64,000 nt of DNA from Oscillospiraceae bacterium (lineage in GTDB: Bacteria; Bacillota; Clostridia; Oscillospirales; Ruminococcaceae): assembly GCA_900768125.1 (NCBI GenBank), contig CAAGBS010000038.1, positions 163,265 to 227,264 of the forward strand. The letters run 5' to 3'. The notes beneath the pieces were generated by a model, which searched no databases, was not told the DNA's origin, and worked only from the letters and a program-made list of their open reading frames with translations. Within the stretch, counting starts at the first letter, position 1. Each line of letters opens with the position of its first letter. The translations under genes and the position numbers were made by a program. Below, one piece after another: positions 32,026-40,804 of the stretch.

Positions 32026-33471
32026 ATGGAACAGAAGATCTATTCAATCGAAATGGGCGCTGCAAAGTGCGCCGTTGACCTCGGCGACGGAAGCGAGCGC
32101 GGCGAGTATGTCAATCAGGACTACATTCTGCACAAAATGGGCAGACCTCACCGCGCAGTAAGCCTGATGTACTGCTACTATCCCCTGGACAAGACCTGGC
32201 CGGCACGCGCACGCGACGCATTCGCAGACCAGGAAGTCAGCTTCCAGTGGGATTACCCCTACGATGACTACTTCACCTACAAGGGCGGAATCGGCGGCAC
32301 CACCGACGGCGAGCCTTTCACCTGCATGAAGGACGTGCGCCGCCACGGTCAGGACGTTATCCTCACCATGACTATCGACCCGAATCTCACCGATGAATAC
32401 CTCATCAAGATAGCCCAGGAACTGCGCACCTACGGCAGAATGCAGCTTCGTATCAATCACGAGGCTACCGGCAACTGGTTCAGCTTCACAAAGCGCGCTA
32501 CATACCAGCAGATCGCGGATTTCTATGTGCGCTTCCACAACATTATTAAAAAGGAAGCCCCGAACGTTTCCACTATCCTCTGCATCGGCGGCGTTGAGCA
32601 CCCCGAAAAGGGCGGCGAGATCGAGATGGAGAAGGAGTTCGCTGACGCAGTGCGCGCTACCGATATCTGGTCCGTTGACAAGTACATGAGCCTCCACTGG
32701 GGCTGGCCCTACGATGTAGCAGACGTCGGCGGCACAAGCTTCAGCAGAAGCAAGGTATCCGATACCTACAACCTCACAAAGCTTTCCCAGAAGCGCTATA
32801 AGGAACTTTGCGGCGGCGTTCAGAAGCCGATGGTGATGAGCGAGTTCAACGCAGACGGCGACGTTACCGGTCCCTACGACCAGGCGGCTATGATAAGAGA
32901 GTTCTGCGACCTGCTGAAGAGCGACCCCGAGCAGGGCTGGTTCAGCGGATTCACATTCTATCAGTTCCGCGACAGAGGCAGACTCGGTCTTGAGATAGAA
33001 GACCCGAACAACCCTGACGTTGGTATCGAGCAGCCCGCACTCCAGACCTACAAGGAGATTATCCACGACGAGTATTTCTACCCCTCCATGGAGCAGGGCG
33101 GCGAGCAGCAGCTTCCCGTTACCCTCCGCTGGGGCGGCAGCGAGGACGCGACCGGTATCGCTATCCCGCTCCACTTCGAGAAGAGCCCGGTATTCTGCGA
33201 AGCAACCTTTGACGAGCCGCTCAACCTCATGATGGAGATAAACGGCAAGTGGTTCTACAAGAGCCCCGAGGCTAAGACCATCGACTTCATGCCTGCATTC
33301 TTTGAAAAGCCCCTGGACGGCGCCGCTGACCTCACCCTGAAGATATTCGCACCTCCCGCTTCCGGCGAAAACGACCCCTCTCAGGGCGACGACTGGCAGA
33401 CAAACTACTACACCACCATCACCAAGCTGCCGAATATCCGTATCAGATTCGCTCCCATCATCGAGGGCTGA
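32026..33471 (+). CDS. Clan GH-A glycoside hydrolase, GH26-like, cytoplasmic
   Basis: A 481-residue enzyme with no signal peptide. The barrel part (about 35-335) carries LRINHEATGNWFSF, with the likely acid/base Glu146, and PMVMSEFNADG, with the likely nucleophile Glu273. Both are in the places expected for GH26-type mannanases, but the surrounding sequence is divergent, so the family call is tentative. A beta-rich C-terminal domain (about 350-481) follows. It probably acts on mannan-derived or related oligosaccharides inside the cell. AAAGGA precedes the ATG. It has its own regulated promoter and a good terminator, and lies near a definite GH26 gene. Confidence 0.6.
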   Translation: MEQKIYSIEMGAAKCAVDLGDGSERGEYVNQDYILHKMGRPHRAVSLMYCYYPLDKTWPARARDAFADQEVSFQWDYPYDDYFTYKGGIGGTTDGEPFTCMKDVRRHGQDVILTMTIDPNLTDEYLIKIAQELRTYGRMQLRINHEATGNWFSFTKRATYQQIADFYVRFHNIIKKEAPNVSTILCIGGVEHPEKGGEIEMEKEFADAVRATDIWSVDKYMSLHWGWPYDVADVGGTSFSRSKVSDTYNLTKLSQKRYKELCGGVQKPMVMSEFNADGDVTGPYDQAAMIREFCDLLKSDPEQGWFSGFTFYQFRDRGRLGLEIEDPNNPDVGIEQPALQTYKEIIHDEYFYPSMEQGGEQQLPVTLRWGGSEDATGIAIPLHFEKSPVFCEATFDEPLNLMMEINGKWFYKSPEAKTIDFMPAFFEKPLDGAADLTLKIFAPPASGENDPSQGDDWQTNYYTTITKLPNIRIRFAPIIEG

Positions 33472-33484
33472 TACTGACTTAAAT

Positions 33485-33515
33485 AAAGCAGGGACGTTAT
33501 GCGCCCCTGCTTTTG
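33485..33515. terminator. Bidirectional terminator between the GH26-like and DUF11 genes
   Basis: AAAGCAGGG (33485-33493) pairs with CCCTGCTTT (33505-33513), flanked by A-rich and T-rich DNA. Confidence 0.8.
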
Positions 33516-33522
33516 CGTGTTA

Positions 33523-34377
33523 TCAGATGGTTCCGGTCACCGTCAGTATGCTGACTGCGGGAGTGATCTCCACTGCACCAGTGGTCTCGTTCCTCGTGTA
33601 AGCTGCCGCACCTACAGTGATCGTACCCGGCACAGTTGCAAATACGCCGGTCGTTTCATCATAGGTATAATCAGTGTTGAGCACGAGCGGCGTCCCGTTG
33701 AAGCTTGCTGCAAGATTTTTAAGCACCGGCGAGAACGTATCTGTAACAACTGCGCCAAGCGCTGCGTCTGCGGCGATATTTCCTGCGTTCTGGATAACAA
33801 AGGTGTAGGTCACCTGACCGTTCGAGGTCACCGAGGACGGACTGAGCGATTTGCTTATTGAAAGCTGCTCACCGCTCGCAGCTGATATCGTTGAAGATGC
33901 AGTAACAGGCTCAGCAATACCCGCGCCGGTCACTGCAGCAGTGTTGGTGATCTCTGCCTCAGCCTCCAGGGGAGCGAATACAGTCGGACGCGCCTCGTAT
34001 ATCAGCTGAACGTTTCCGTTCGCCGGAACGTTCACCCCGGAAATCACCAGACTGACGCCGGCTGCCGGGGTCAGCGCGGGCTGAAGCACACCGTTAACGA
34101 AATAGCGCAGCGAACCGTCTGTATATCTCAGCGGCACAAGGTTTTCTGCCTTGTAAGTGTATGCGCCGAGGTCGTCAGTGACTGTAAGCCCGTTATAAGC
34201 ATTTCCGCTGTTGTTGGTAATGCTTATAACATAGGTGATGTCCCCGTCCGCCGAATATACCGCACGAACTGCGGTCTTTGACGCTTCCAGAGCCTGCACA
34301 AGGTCTCCGACAACGACATTGGAATTGATAACATTATCATTATATATCAGGCTTGCCTGATTGGTAAATTCAGCCAT
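33523..34377 (-). CDS. DUF11-repeat protein without signal peptide
   Basis: A 284-residue beta-rich protein. The N-terminus MAEFTNQASLIYNDN and the following NSNVVVGDL are typical of a clostridial group of DUF11 proteins. Two repeat units with the pattern DITYVISITNNSGNAYNGLTV and QVTYTFVIQNAGNIAADAAL start at about residues 46 and 188. DUF11 domains are Ig-like and often form isopeptide bonds in surface proteins, yet there is no signal peptide or membrane anchor here. Export by another route, or a role in the spore coat after mother-cell lysis, is possible but unproven. GAGAGGAAG precedes the start, and a gggag/ctccc hairpin is in the leader. Confidence 0.75.
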   Translation of the reverse strand: MAEFTNQASLIYNDNVINSNVVVGDLVQALEASKTAVRAVYSADGDITYVISITNNSGNAYNGLTVTDDLGAYTYKAENLVPLRYTDGSLRYFVNGVLQPALTPAAGVSLVISGVNVPANGNVQLIYEARPTVFAPLEAEAEITNTAAVTGAGIAEPVTASSTISAASGEQLSISKSLSPSSVTSNGQVTYTFVIQNAGNIAADAALGAVVTDTFSPVLKNLAASFNGTPLVLNTDYTYDETTGVFATVPGTITVGAAAYTRNETTGAVEITPAVSILTVTGTI

Positions 34378-34588
34378 AAAAATCTTCCTCTCATATCATT
34401 CTGGGAGTTTCTCTCCCTTTAATAATATATGACAAAAGGAAGATTCTGGCTTAATTTAATTTACATTATATTACCGCTGTTTTTCGGCGGCATTATGAAA
34501 ACAATAAACCTGGCGCATTTCATAACTGACATATAAAAAAAGCATAATAAGCCCACATAATTTTCACGCTGATTTCACAATCGTACTG

Positions 34589-34594
34589 TATAAT
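34589..34594 (+). promoter_or_regulatory. Likely -10 box of the GH26 mannanase gene
   Basis: TATAAT 43 bases before the start codon. The -35 region is weak, which suggests a need for an activator. Just downstream, cccgggctatg resembles cccgggatatg in the alpha-galactosidase promoter. Confidence 0.45.
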
Positions 34595-34636
34595 CAGCAA
34601 AAGTTATCCCGGGCTATGCTTTTTCGGAGGAACAAA

Positions 34637-35776
34637 ATGACAGAATACAGAACAGATATCGAAGCGCTGAAAAAAAGTCTTTCCGCGAAGCACGTTGATC
34701 CCGGAAAGCTGATAACCGAGGACCCTACGCCGAACACGCTACGGCTGTGGGAATTTCTGAAGTCCTGCTATGGTAAGAAATTCATCTCAGGTCAGCAGTA
34801 CCTATGGGAGGACGAAAAAGAGGATCTCGTATACTACCGCACCACCGGAAAGATCCCTGCGATACGCGGGTATGACTTCATGGGAATAAGCGGGCTTGCC
34901 CGCGGCTACGACCAGCTTGGCAGAGCCATAGACTGGGCGCGGCGCACCGGAGGTATCCTCACCATGTGCTGGCACTGGAACGCCCCGGACGACATGAACG
35001 ACATCGGCGGTCTCAGCTCATTCTACTACAAAACCACGAACTATGACCGCAAGACCGGCTTCGATATAGTCCGCGCAATGCAGGAGGGCACTCCCGAGCA
35101 TGATTTCATTATCTACGAGATAGACCTGGTTGGCTCGGCGCTGAAAATGTTCGAGCAGCAGGATATCCCGGTGATCTGGAGACCGCTCCACGAAGCGGCG
35201 GGCAACTGGTTCTGGTGGGGCAACCGCGCTCCCGCCGGACAGCAGGACGCAGAGAGCATCGAAGCCTACAAAAAGCTGTGGTACACCATCTTCGACCGTC
35301 TGATGAACTACCACAAGCTGCGCAACCTCATCTGGGTGTGGAACGGTCAGGCGCCTTTCATGGCAGTCGATCCGAACACCTACGACATCGCGGGCGAGGA
35401 TATCTACGATGAAGTCCCGAATCACGGCTCGCAGCTGGAAAGATTCAGGGCGGTCAGCAGCTACACCCACGGTAAGATGATAACTCTGTCCGAGTGCGGA
35501 AGCATTCCCGACCCGGACGAAATGCAGAAAGACGGCGCAAACTGGCTGTGGTGGCTCCCCTGGTGGGGTACGTTCGTGTACGACACCGACGGCGAATGGA
35601 AAACGATACTCGATGAAGACGGAATGCCCCGCCCTAATCCCAAATATATGGACGAAGCATTCATGAAACGCGTTTTCAGCGACCCGCGCGTCATAACGCT
35701 GGAGGACCTCCCGTGGTATGACAGGGAAGCGAAGCCGCTCCCCTACGCGCTCCACCACTGGCTCAACAAATGCTGA
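34637..35776 (+). CDS. Beta-mannanase, glycoside hydrolase family 26, cytoplasmic
   Basis: A 379-residue single-domain GH26 enzyme that cleaves beta-1,4-mannosidic links. Diagnostic segments are the Trp-rich MCWHWNAPDDMNDIGG, VIWRPLHEAAGNWFWWG with acid/base Glu186, and MITLSECGSIPDPDE with nucleophile Glu286. It lacks a signal peptide and CBMs, so it should act on imported manno-oligosaccharides. The ATG at 34637 is chosen because GGAGG lies six bases upstream; an in-frame ATG at 34616 precedes that site. It is close to the GH26-like gene, a GH5-like pseudogene and, at 662, the alpha-galactosidase, which together suggest galactomannan use. Confidence 0.93.
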   Translation: MTEYRTDIEALKKSLSAKHVDPGKLITEDPTPNTLRLWEFLKSCYGKKFISGQQYLWEDEKEDLVYYRTTGKIPAIRGYDFMGISGLARGYDQLGRAIDWARRTGGILTMCWHWNAPDDMNDIGGLSSFYYKTTNYDRKTGFDIVRAMQEGTPEHDFIIYEIDLVGSALKMFEQQDIPVIWRPLHEAAGNWFWWGNRAPAGQQDAESIEAYKKLWYTIFDRLMNYHKLRNLIWVWNGQAPFMAVDPNTYDIAGEDIYDEVPNHGSQLERFRAVSSYTHGKMITLSECGSIPDPDEMQKDGANWLWWLPWWGTFVYDTDGEWKTILDEDGMPRPNPKYMDEAFMKRVFSDPRVITLEDLPWYDREAKPLPYALHHWLNKC

Positions 35777-35853
35777 AACCACCGGTAACACGGTGTTTCA
35801 GGGGTAACACCCTATATAAAAAAATGGCAATGTATTCAGGAAAGGAAACGAAA

Positions 35854-36537
35854 ATGAAGAAGTTTTTAGCAACTGTTATCGCGCTCTCAGCTGTAACCGC
35901 AGCTTTTACCGGCTGCTCAGGCAACACAAGCAGCAATTCCAGCAGCTCCACCAGCTCTGAAAGTTCCAGTGCCGCCGGCACCTCACAGGCTGATTCAAAC
36001 TCCGACAGCCAGACCACAGAGCGCACCGCCGACGATCTCGCGCAGGCTGTATTCCAGGCTGTTGACTGGGTAAGCTCCGAGCAGATCACTGACGCAGAGA
36101 TCGCAAAGAATATGATCAATCTTGACCTCGACCTCGTTGACGACTACGCTATCTATGTACCGATGATGAGCGTTCACCTTGACGAGATAGTCATCGTCAA
36201 GCCCAAGGCTGGCAAGGAAGACGAAGTAAAGGCTGAGCTTGACGAGCACTTTGCTTATATCAAGGACGGCGCTGCATTCTATCCCGAACAGGAGATCGCT
36301 GCAGCAGGCGCTGTCGAGGGCAAGACCGACGACGGTTTCTACTATATCATCGTACACCAGATCGGCTCACAGATCGAAGATATAATCAAGACCTACAAGC
36401 CCGGCGACGAGGTTCAGAAGCTGGAAGTCCCTGAGCCTGACTACGAGGAAACGGTCCCCACTGACGAACAGGGCGTTGTTTTCCCCGCTGCTACCGCTGA
36501 GGCTGCCACGCCCGACGACGCAGCGGCTGTCGGCTGA
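35854..36537 (+). CDS. DUF4358-type lipoprotein
   Basis: A 227-residue lipoprotein. The signal MKKFLATVIALSAVTAAFTG ends in the lipobox TGC at Cys21, and a Ser/Thr-rich spacer (about 22-55) follows. The mature domain has the pattern of DUF4358: a helix, MSVHLDEIVIVKPKAGKEDE and a second helix ending in PEQEIAAAG. The function of the family is unknown. A Pro/Ala/Glu-rich tail closes the protein. AGGAAAGGAAACGAAA precedes the ATG. It lies 77 bases after the GH26 gene, separated by a hairpin with arms TGAAA/TTTCA, so it may or may not share that transcript. Confidence 0.8.
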   Translation: MKKFLATVIALSAVTAAFTGCSGNTSSNSSSSTSSESSSAAGTSQADSNSDSQTTERTADDLAQAVFQAVDWVSSEQITDAEIAKNMINLDLDLVDDYAIYVPMMSVHLDEIVIVKPKAGKEDEVKAELDEHFAYIKDGAAFYPEQEIAAAGAVEGKTDDGFYYIIVHQIGSQIEDIIKTYKPGDEVQKLEVPEPDYEETVPTDEQGVVFPAATAEAATPDDAAAVG

Positions 36538-36552
36538 ATCGAATAAATAAAA

Positions 36553-36592
36553 ATGGGGGAATGCAAATCTGCTTCCCCCATATTTTTATTTT
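36553..36592. terminator. Terminator of the DUF4358 lipoprotein gene
   Basis: ATGGGGGAA (36553-36561) pairs with TTCCCCCAT (36573-36581), followed by ATTTTTATTTTTT. It faces the convergent PARG-like gene. Confidence 0.82.
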
Positions 36593-37425
36593 TTCAGCAT
36601 TCTCTCGAATACACGGAAATTGCTGTCGTCCCTTGGTGAACAGTAAACCGCAAACTCGATGGTATCGAAATACCTTGAAAACTCGCCTATAACGTTCTTC
36701 ACCGCCCTTGCGACAACCTCCGGCGGATTCCGGAACGCTCCGCAGCCGAACGCGCCGAGTATCACCGTGTCGTTGCCCTCCTGCGCGGCGATGGTGAGTA
36801 TCCTCCGCATTCGCTTTTCGTGGAGCTGCTGCAGCTTCATGTCGGTTATTTTCGCGGCGGTATTGCCATCGTAATTCATGGAGTTGGTCGGCGATTCGCG
36901 GAGATTAGGCGCGGCACATGTCAGCACGTTCACGCTGTACCAGTCAGCGGCGGGCATTCTCGCGGGGGAATCCGTGTCGGTTTTGAACACGACTACCCCG
37001 GGGGTGTAAATGCAGTCGTCATTGTGGAGCGGGTCGTGCGCCGCCCGGTGCGGACCGTAGAAGCTGTCCCACATTGCGGGCTGGATAAGGCTGCGGTAAA
37101 GCGTGGAGCAGCGGCAGATAGCCTCCTCCTGCGCCGATGATCCATTCTTCACCCCTCCGCCGGGATTTGAAGCCGAGGCGAAATTCAGCACGCATACCTT
37201 CTTTCCGTCCCTCGCGTAACCGGAAGCGGCTTCCAGCGTGCGCTTTCGGCTGACTACTACCTGAGCGGACACATTCCCGGGTGCGGCGGTAAGTTCGTAT
37301 TTCTCGGTCTCGGGTATCATGCGCTGTGCGGCATTCGAAGCTTTCACCGCCTCGGAAAGGGTGCTGTCAGTGCGGCACATAGCCATGGAATCCTCGAATA
37401 CTGCGATATTTCCATTTCTTCCCAT
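36586..37425 (-). CDS. PARG-like macrodomain protein (TIGR02452 family)
   Basis: A 279-residue macrodomain protein of the bacterial poly(ADP-ribose) glycohydrolase type. The catalytic signature GGGVKNGSSAQEE, with GGG followed eight residues later by QEE, is intact, and DTVILGAFGCGAFRNPP is the second ADP-ribose-binding loop. Such enzymes release ADP-ribose from modified proteins or nucleic acids. The ATG at 37425 is preferred over GTG 37434, because AAAGGAGTG lies eight bases ahead and overlaps that GTG. It stands alone, divergent from a metallophosphatase. No matching ADP-ribosyltransferase is in the window. Confidence 0.9.
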   Translation of the reverse strand: MGRNGNIAVFEDSMAMCRTDSTLSEAVKASNAAQRMIPETEKYELTAAPGNVSAQVVVSRKRTLEAASGYARDGKKVCVLNFASASNPGGGVKNGSSAQEEAICRCSTLYRSLIQPAMWDSFYGPHRAAHDPLHNDDCIYTPGVVVFKTDTDSPARMPAADWYSVNVLTCAAPNLRESPTNSMNYDGNTAAKITDMKLQQLHEKRMRRILTIAAQEGNDTVILGAFGCGAFRNPPEVVARAVKNVIGEFSRYFDTIEFAVYCSPRDDSNFRVFERMLKK

Positions 37426-37512
37426 TAGTATCACTCCTTTGTGAAATCAATTATAGCATATTTCAAACAATAAACTGCACCACAAAAGATACAGTTATTT
37501 TTGCGGGCAGGG

Positions 37513-37541
37513 TTGTAAAATACCGCGAAACAAGGTATAAT
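37513..37541 (+). promoter_or_regulatory. Promoter of the metallophosphatase gene
   Basis: TTGTAA (37513-37518), 17-base spacer and TATAAT (37536-37541), about 20 bases ahead of the start region. Confidence 0.7.
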
Positions 37542-37566
37542 ATAATCTATGAACGGAGTTGAAATC

Positions 37567-38340
37567 ATGAAATATTATGTGACCTCAGACATACACGGAT
37601 TTTACGATGAGTTTATCTCGGCACTGGACGAAGCGGGCTATTTCAGCGACAACGGACCGCGCAGGCTGATAGTATGCGGCGATATTTTCGACCGCGGACC
37701 GGGCGCGGTCAGGCTGCAGGCGTTCATCGCCGAACAGCTTGATAAGGAGCAGGCTATCCTTATCCGAGGGAATCACGAGGACCTCGCGATGGAAATGATC
37801 GAAGACATGCAGCGCGGTTATATCAGGTATCACCACAATCAGAACGGCACTACAGACACCGTGTGCCAGCTGCTGGGACTGAATCCCCGAGAGCTATTCC
37901 AGGACCTGCCGGAAAAAGCGGAGCAGTTCCTCAGCACGCCGTTCGTCAGCCGGATAATTCCCGCAATGACCGACTATTTCGAGACCGAACGCTACATTTT
38001 CGTCCACGGCTGGATACCGTGCGACATAAGCCGTCCTGCATTTTCGCAGTTTCCGGAATACCACCCGCTGGAAGACTGGCGTAACTCCCCGGCGCTCAAA
38101 TGGCAGGAAGCCCGCTGGACGAACGGAATGGAAGCCGCCCGCTCCGGAGTCCTCGAACCGGGGAAAACGATAGTCTGCGGGCACTGGCATTCATCGTTCG
38201 GGCATTCGGTCTACGAGGGGCGCGGCAGCGAATTTGGCAGCGACGCCGACCGCACTCCCTACCGTGCGGACGGAATAATCGCGCTTGACGCCTGCACGGC
38301 GCTGTCAGGAAAGGTGAACTGCGTTGTCCTGGAGGACTGA
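37567..38340 (+). CDS. Calcineurin-like metallophosphoesterase (PPP-type protein phosphatase-like)
   Basis: A 257-residue enzyme with all the metal-binding motifs of the calcineurin superfamily: TSDIHGFYDEF, VCGDIFDRGPGA, IRGNHEDLAME, FVHGW and CGHWHSSFGH. The GDxxDRG form places it with bacterial PPP-type serine/threonine phosphatases or Ap4A hydrolase-like enzymes; the substrate cannot be decided. CGGAG lies eight bases ahead of ATG 37567. An in-frame ATG at 37549 lies only about eight bases from the predicted transcription start. It is monocistronic, between its promoter and a strong terminator. Confidence 0.88.
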   Translation: MKYYVTSDIHGFYDEFISALDEAGYFSDNGPRRLIVCGDIFDRGPGAVRLQAFIAEQLDKEQAILIRGNHEDLAMEMIEDMQRGYIRYHHNQNGTTDTVCQLLGLNPRELFQDLPEKAEQFLSTPFVSRIIPAMTDYFETERYIFVHGWIPCDISRPAFSQFPEYHPLEDWRNSPALKWQEARWTNGMEAARSGVLEPGKTIVCGHWHSSFGHSVYEGRGSEFGSDADRTPYRADGIIALDACTALSGKVNCVVLED

Positions 38341-38383
38341 CCGCATTTGTTTAATTATAATACATTCTCAGCCAAAAGTCAAC

Positions 38384-38416
38384 AAAAAGACTTCCCCGAT
38401 TTGAGGAAGTCTTTTT
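38384..38416. terminator. Bidirectional terminator between the phosphatase gene and phoR
   Basis: AAAAAGACTTCC (38384-38395) pairs with GGAAGTCTTTTT (38405-38416). The A and T ends make it active in both directions. Confidence 0.85.
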
Positions 38417-38418
38417 TA

Positions 38419-40110
38419 TTACAGAAAAGTCTTGGGAAGCGTCATCGTGAACGTTGTTCCGCAGCCCTCGGTGCTCTTGACCGTGATATTTCCGCCGTGG
38501 AGAAGCACGCCGTGCTTTACTATCGAAAGTCCAAGACCCGTGCCGCCTATCTTGCGGGAATGGCTCTTGTCCGCTCGGTAAAATCGCTCGAATACCCGGT
38601 CGATGCTGTCCGCCGGTATCCCTATGCCGGTATCCGAGACGATGATCTCGATATTGTCGCCCTTGTTCCGGACGTCCACGTCAGCCCTGCCGCCCTGCTG
38701 GTTGTACTTGACTGCGTTGTCGATGAGGTTGTAGACCATCTCGTCAAGCACGGAGGCTATGCCGGTTATCTCGCTCTTCTCTCCGGTCACGGATATCGTC
38801 ACATGCTTCTGCTCCGCCTGAGACCGGAGTCTTTCTGCGGATATCTGCGCCATTGCGTAGATATCTACAGTCTCCTTCTGGTCGGTGAACGTGTTCTCGT
38901 CCAGCTGAGACAGCTTGATTATATCCTCGATAAGCGTTATCATGCGTCCGGCTTCGTCTCTTATGCTCTTGGCAAAGCCCGGGATATCGTCCGGCTTAAC
39001 TATGCCGCCGACCAGCATATCAGATATGCCAAATATGGTCGTCAGCGGAGTTTTCAGTTCGTGGGAAACGTTCGATGTGAACTCGCGCCGCAGTTCCTCG
39101 CGGGCTTCCTTTTCGGTGATGTCGAGAATGATTATGACTGCGCCGCTCACCTGGCTGTCAGTGAACACCGGCGTTGCGATCACCTGGTATATCTTCTCGG
39201 ACAGGGTAAGTTCAGTCTCGCTGCGCTGCCCCCCGAGAGATGCTTCCACCGCAGTGCGGAACGCTTCGCTTCGGTTCAGCACCAGCACGCTGCGGCTTTC
39301 CCCGGTGAAGTCAGAGCCGAGGATATTCAGCGCCGCCGTGTTGTAGGACAGCACTTCGGTGCGGCTGTCAACGATTATGAAGCCCTCGCTCATGTTCTCG
39401 GTTATCAGCGCGAACTCCTTGCGGCTGCGGGTAAGTTCGGCTATCTGGGATTCTATCTCGCGGTTCTGCTCGGTTATCCGGTGCAGCAGCGGCGCTATCT
39501 CTCCGTAACTCTCGCTGATATCGGGATTCTTCAGGTCGATGTTATTTATCGGCTTGACTATCGCCCGGGCTGCCAGCGCGGCAACGCCGACTGAAAGCAT
39601 AGCCGCGACGATGACTACCAGCAGCACTTCCCACCACATTCCGGCGATACGCGCCGCTACAGTGTCCATCGTCCCCGCGACCCTGACTACGCAGTCATAT
39701 CCGATAACGCGGGCGCAGTACACCGTCATCTCGGACATGGTGCAGCTTTCGCGCACCGCCGTTCCCGTGCCGGACTGCTTCGCCGCGACTACCTCCTCGC
39801 GGTCGAGATGATTTTCCATCTGCGCCGGGTCGGCTTCGTTGTCGTAGAGGACTGTGCCGTCGCTGTCGATGTAAGTTATACGCGTTTCAAACGTGCCGTG
39901 GATATCGCGGCTGAGCTTTATAAGGCTATCTACATCGTCCTCAGGGGTGGTGTTCTCCATCGTTGCAGCAAGCAGCATCGCCTGCTGCTCCAGCTGCCGT
40001 CTGAAAAGTTCCTGCTCCTTTGTGTACGCGATACCTATAACCAGCGCGACTGCGGAGATTATCGCAAGCAGAGATACCGCAAACGCTCCGCCGAAGATTC
40101 GTTTAGTCAT
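38419..40110 (-). CDS. phoR: Phosphate-regulon sensor histidine kinase
   Basis: A 563-residue membrane sensor kinase. Helix 1 (about 8-28) and helix 2 (about 160-182) enclose an extracytoplasmic sensor domain. A HAMP-like linker and a PAS domain (about 235-330, with ALITENMSEGFIIVDSRTEV) follow, then the H-box FTSNVSHELKTPLTTIFG and the ATPase with NLIDNAVKYN, DTGIGIP and GGTGLGLSIV. It phosphorylates the adjacent response regulator when phosphate is scarce, and can be held inactive through PhoU and the Pst transporter. AAGGAGC precedes the ATG. It is the last gene of the pst-pho cluster. Confidence 0.92.
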   Translation of the reverse strand: MTKRIFGGAFAVSLLAIISAVALVIGIAYTKEQELFRRQLEQQAMLLAATMENTTPEDDVDSLIKLSRDIHGTFETRITYIDSDGTVLYDNEADPAQMENHLDREEVVAAKQSGTGTAVRESCTMSEMTVYCARVIGYDCVVRVAGTMDTVAARIAGMWWEVLLVVIVAAMLSVGVAALAARAIVKPINNIDLKNPDISESYGEIAPLLHRITEQNREIESQIAELTRSRKEFALITENMSEGFIIVDSRTEVLSYNTAALNILGSDFTGESRSVLVLNRSEAFRTAVEASLGGQRSETELTLSEKIYQVIATPVFTDSQVSGAVIIILDITEKEAREELRREFTSNVSHELKTPLTTIFGISDMLVGGIVKPDDIPGFAKSIRDEAGRMITLIEDIIKLSQLDENTFTDQKETVDIYAMAQISAERLRSQAEQKHVTISVTGEKSEITGIASVLDEMVYNLIDNAVKYNQQGGRADVDVRNKGDNIEIIVSDTGIGIPADSIDRVFERFYRADKSHSRKIGGTGLGLSIVKHGVLLHGGNITVKSTEGCGTTFTMTLPKTFL

Positions 40111-40119
40111 ACCTGCTCC

Positions 40120-40788
40120 TTACTCTGCGATAGCCTTATAGCCTATCCCGCGGACAGTCTCTATCATCGAGCCGCATTCGCCCAGCTTCATTCGCAGGGT
40201 GCGGATATGTACGTCCACCGTGCGGCTTTCTCCGTCGAAGTCATAGCCCCACACCTTGGAGATTATCTTCTCGCGGGAGAGAACCGTGCCGATGTTCTCC
40301 AGCAGATAGCACAGCAGTTCAAACTCCTTGAATGTCAGCTGGATTTCACTGCCGTTGACTTTCACAAGATGCTTCGAAGTATTGACGTACAGACCGCCGA
40401 TGTTGTATTCCACCGCCTCCTGATAGGAAGTCCTGCGGAGCAGCGCCTTTATCCTGGAGATAAGCTCCATCGTGCCGAAAGGCTTCGCTACATAGTCGTC
40501 TGCGCCGCTGTCCAGCCCTATCACCTTATCGTACTCCGAGCCTTTCGCGGTGAGCATGATAACCGGCAGACCAGAGTATTCCGGATTGGTGCGCAGCTTC
40601 GTCAGCACCTGCATTCCGTCCTCTTCCGGCAGCATTATATCAAGCAGCAGCACCGACGGAGTTTCTTCCTTCAGAGCTGCCCAGAACTCGCTCGGGCGCT
40701 CGAAGCCCTTTGCCTCCAGTCCGGAATTGTTCAGCGCATAAAGCACGAAGTTCCTTATATTCGCGTCGTCCTCCAGCATATAGATCAT
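40120..40788 (-). CDS. phoB: Phosphate-regulon response regulator (PhoB/PhoP type)
   Basis: A 222-residue OmpR/PhoB-class regulator. The receiver domain has acidic residues at the start (MIYMLEDDANIRNFVL), the phospho-acceptor in LLLDIMLPEEDGMQV and the Lys of YVAKPFG. The C-terminal winged helix shows LTFKEFELLCYLLENIGTVL and SRTVDVHIRTLRMKLGECG. It should bind direct repeats upstream of pstS and other Pho genes. The gene lies between phoU (16 bases) and phoR (9 bases). The equivalent in Bacillus is called PhoP. Confidence 0.93.
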   Translation of the reverse strand: MIYMLEDDANIRNFVLYALNNSGLEAKGFERPSEFWAALKEETPSVLLLDIMLPEEDGMQVLTKLRTNPEYSGLPVIMLTAKGSEYDKVIGLDSGADDYVAKPFGTMELISRIKALLRRTSYQEAVEYNIGGLYVNTSKHLVKVNGSEIQLTFKEFELLCYLLENIGTVLSREKIISKVWGYDFDGESRTVDVHIRTLRMKLGECGSMIETVRGIGYKAIAE

Positions 40789-40804
40789 ATTGATTCACTC
40801 TCTT

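Noticed and set aside
32044..33174. A 376-codon open frame antisense to the GH26-like gene
   Set aside because: Composition is that of a reversed coding strand, and no start signal was found.
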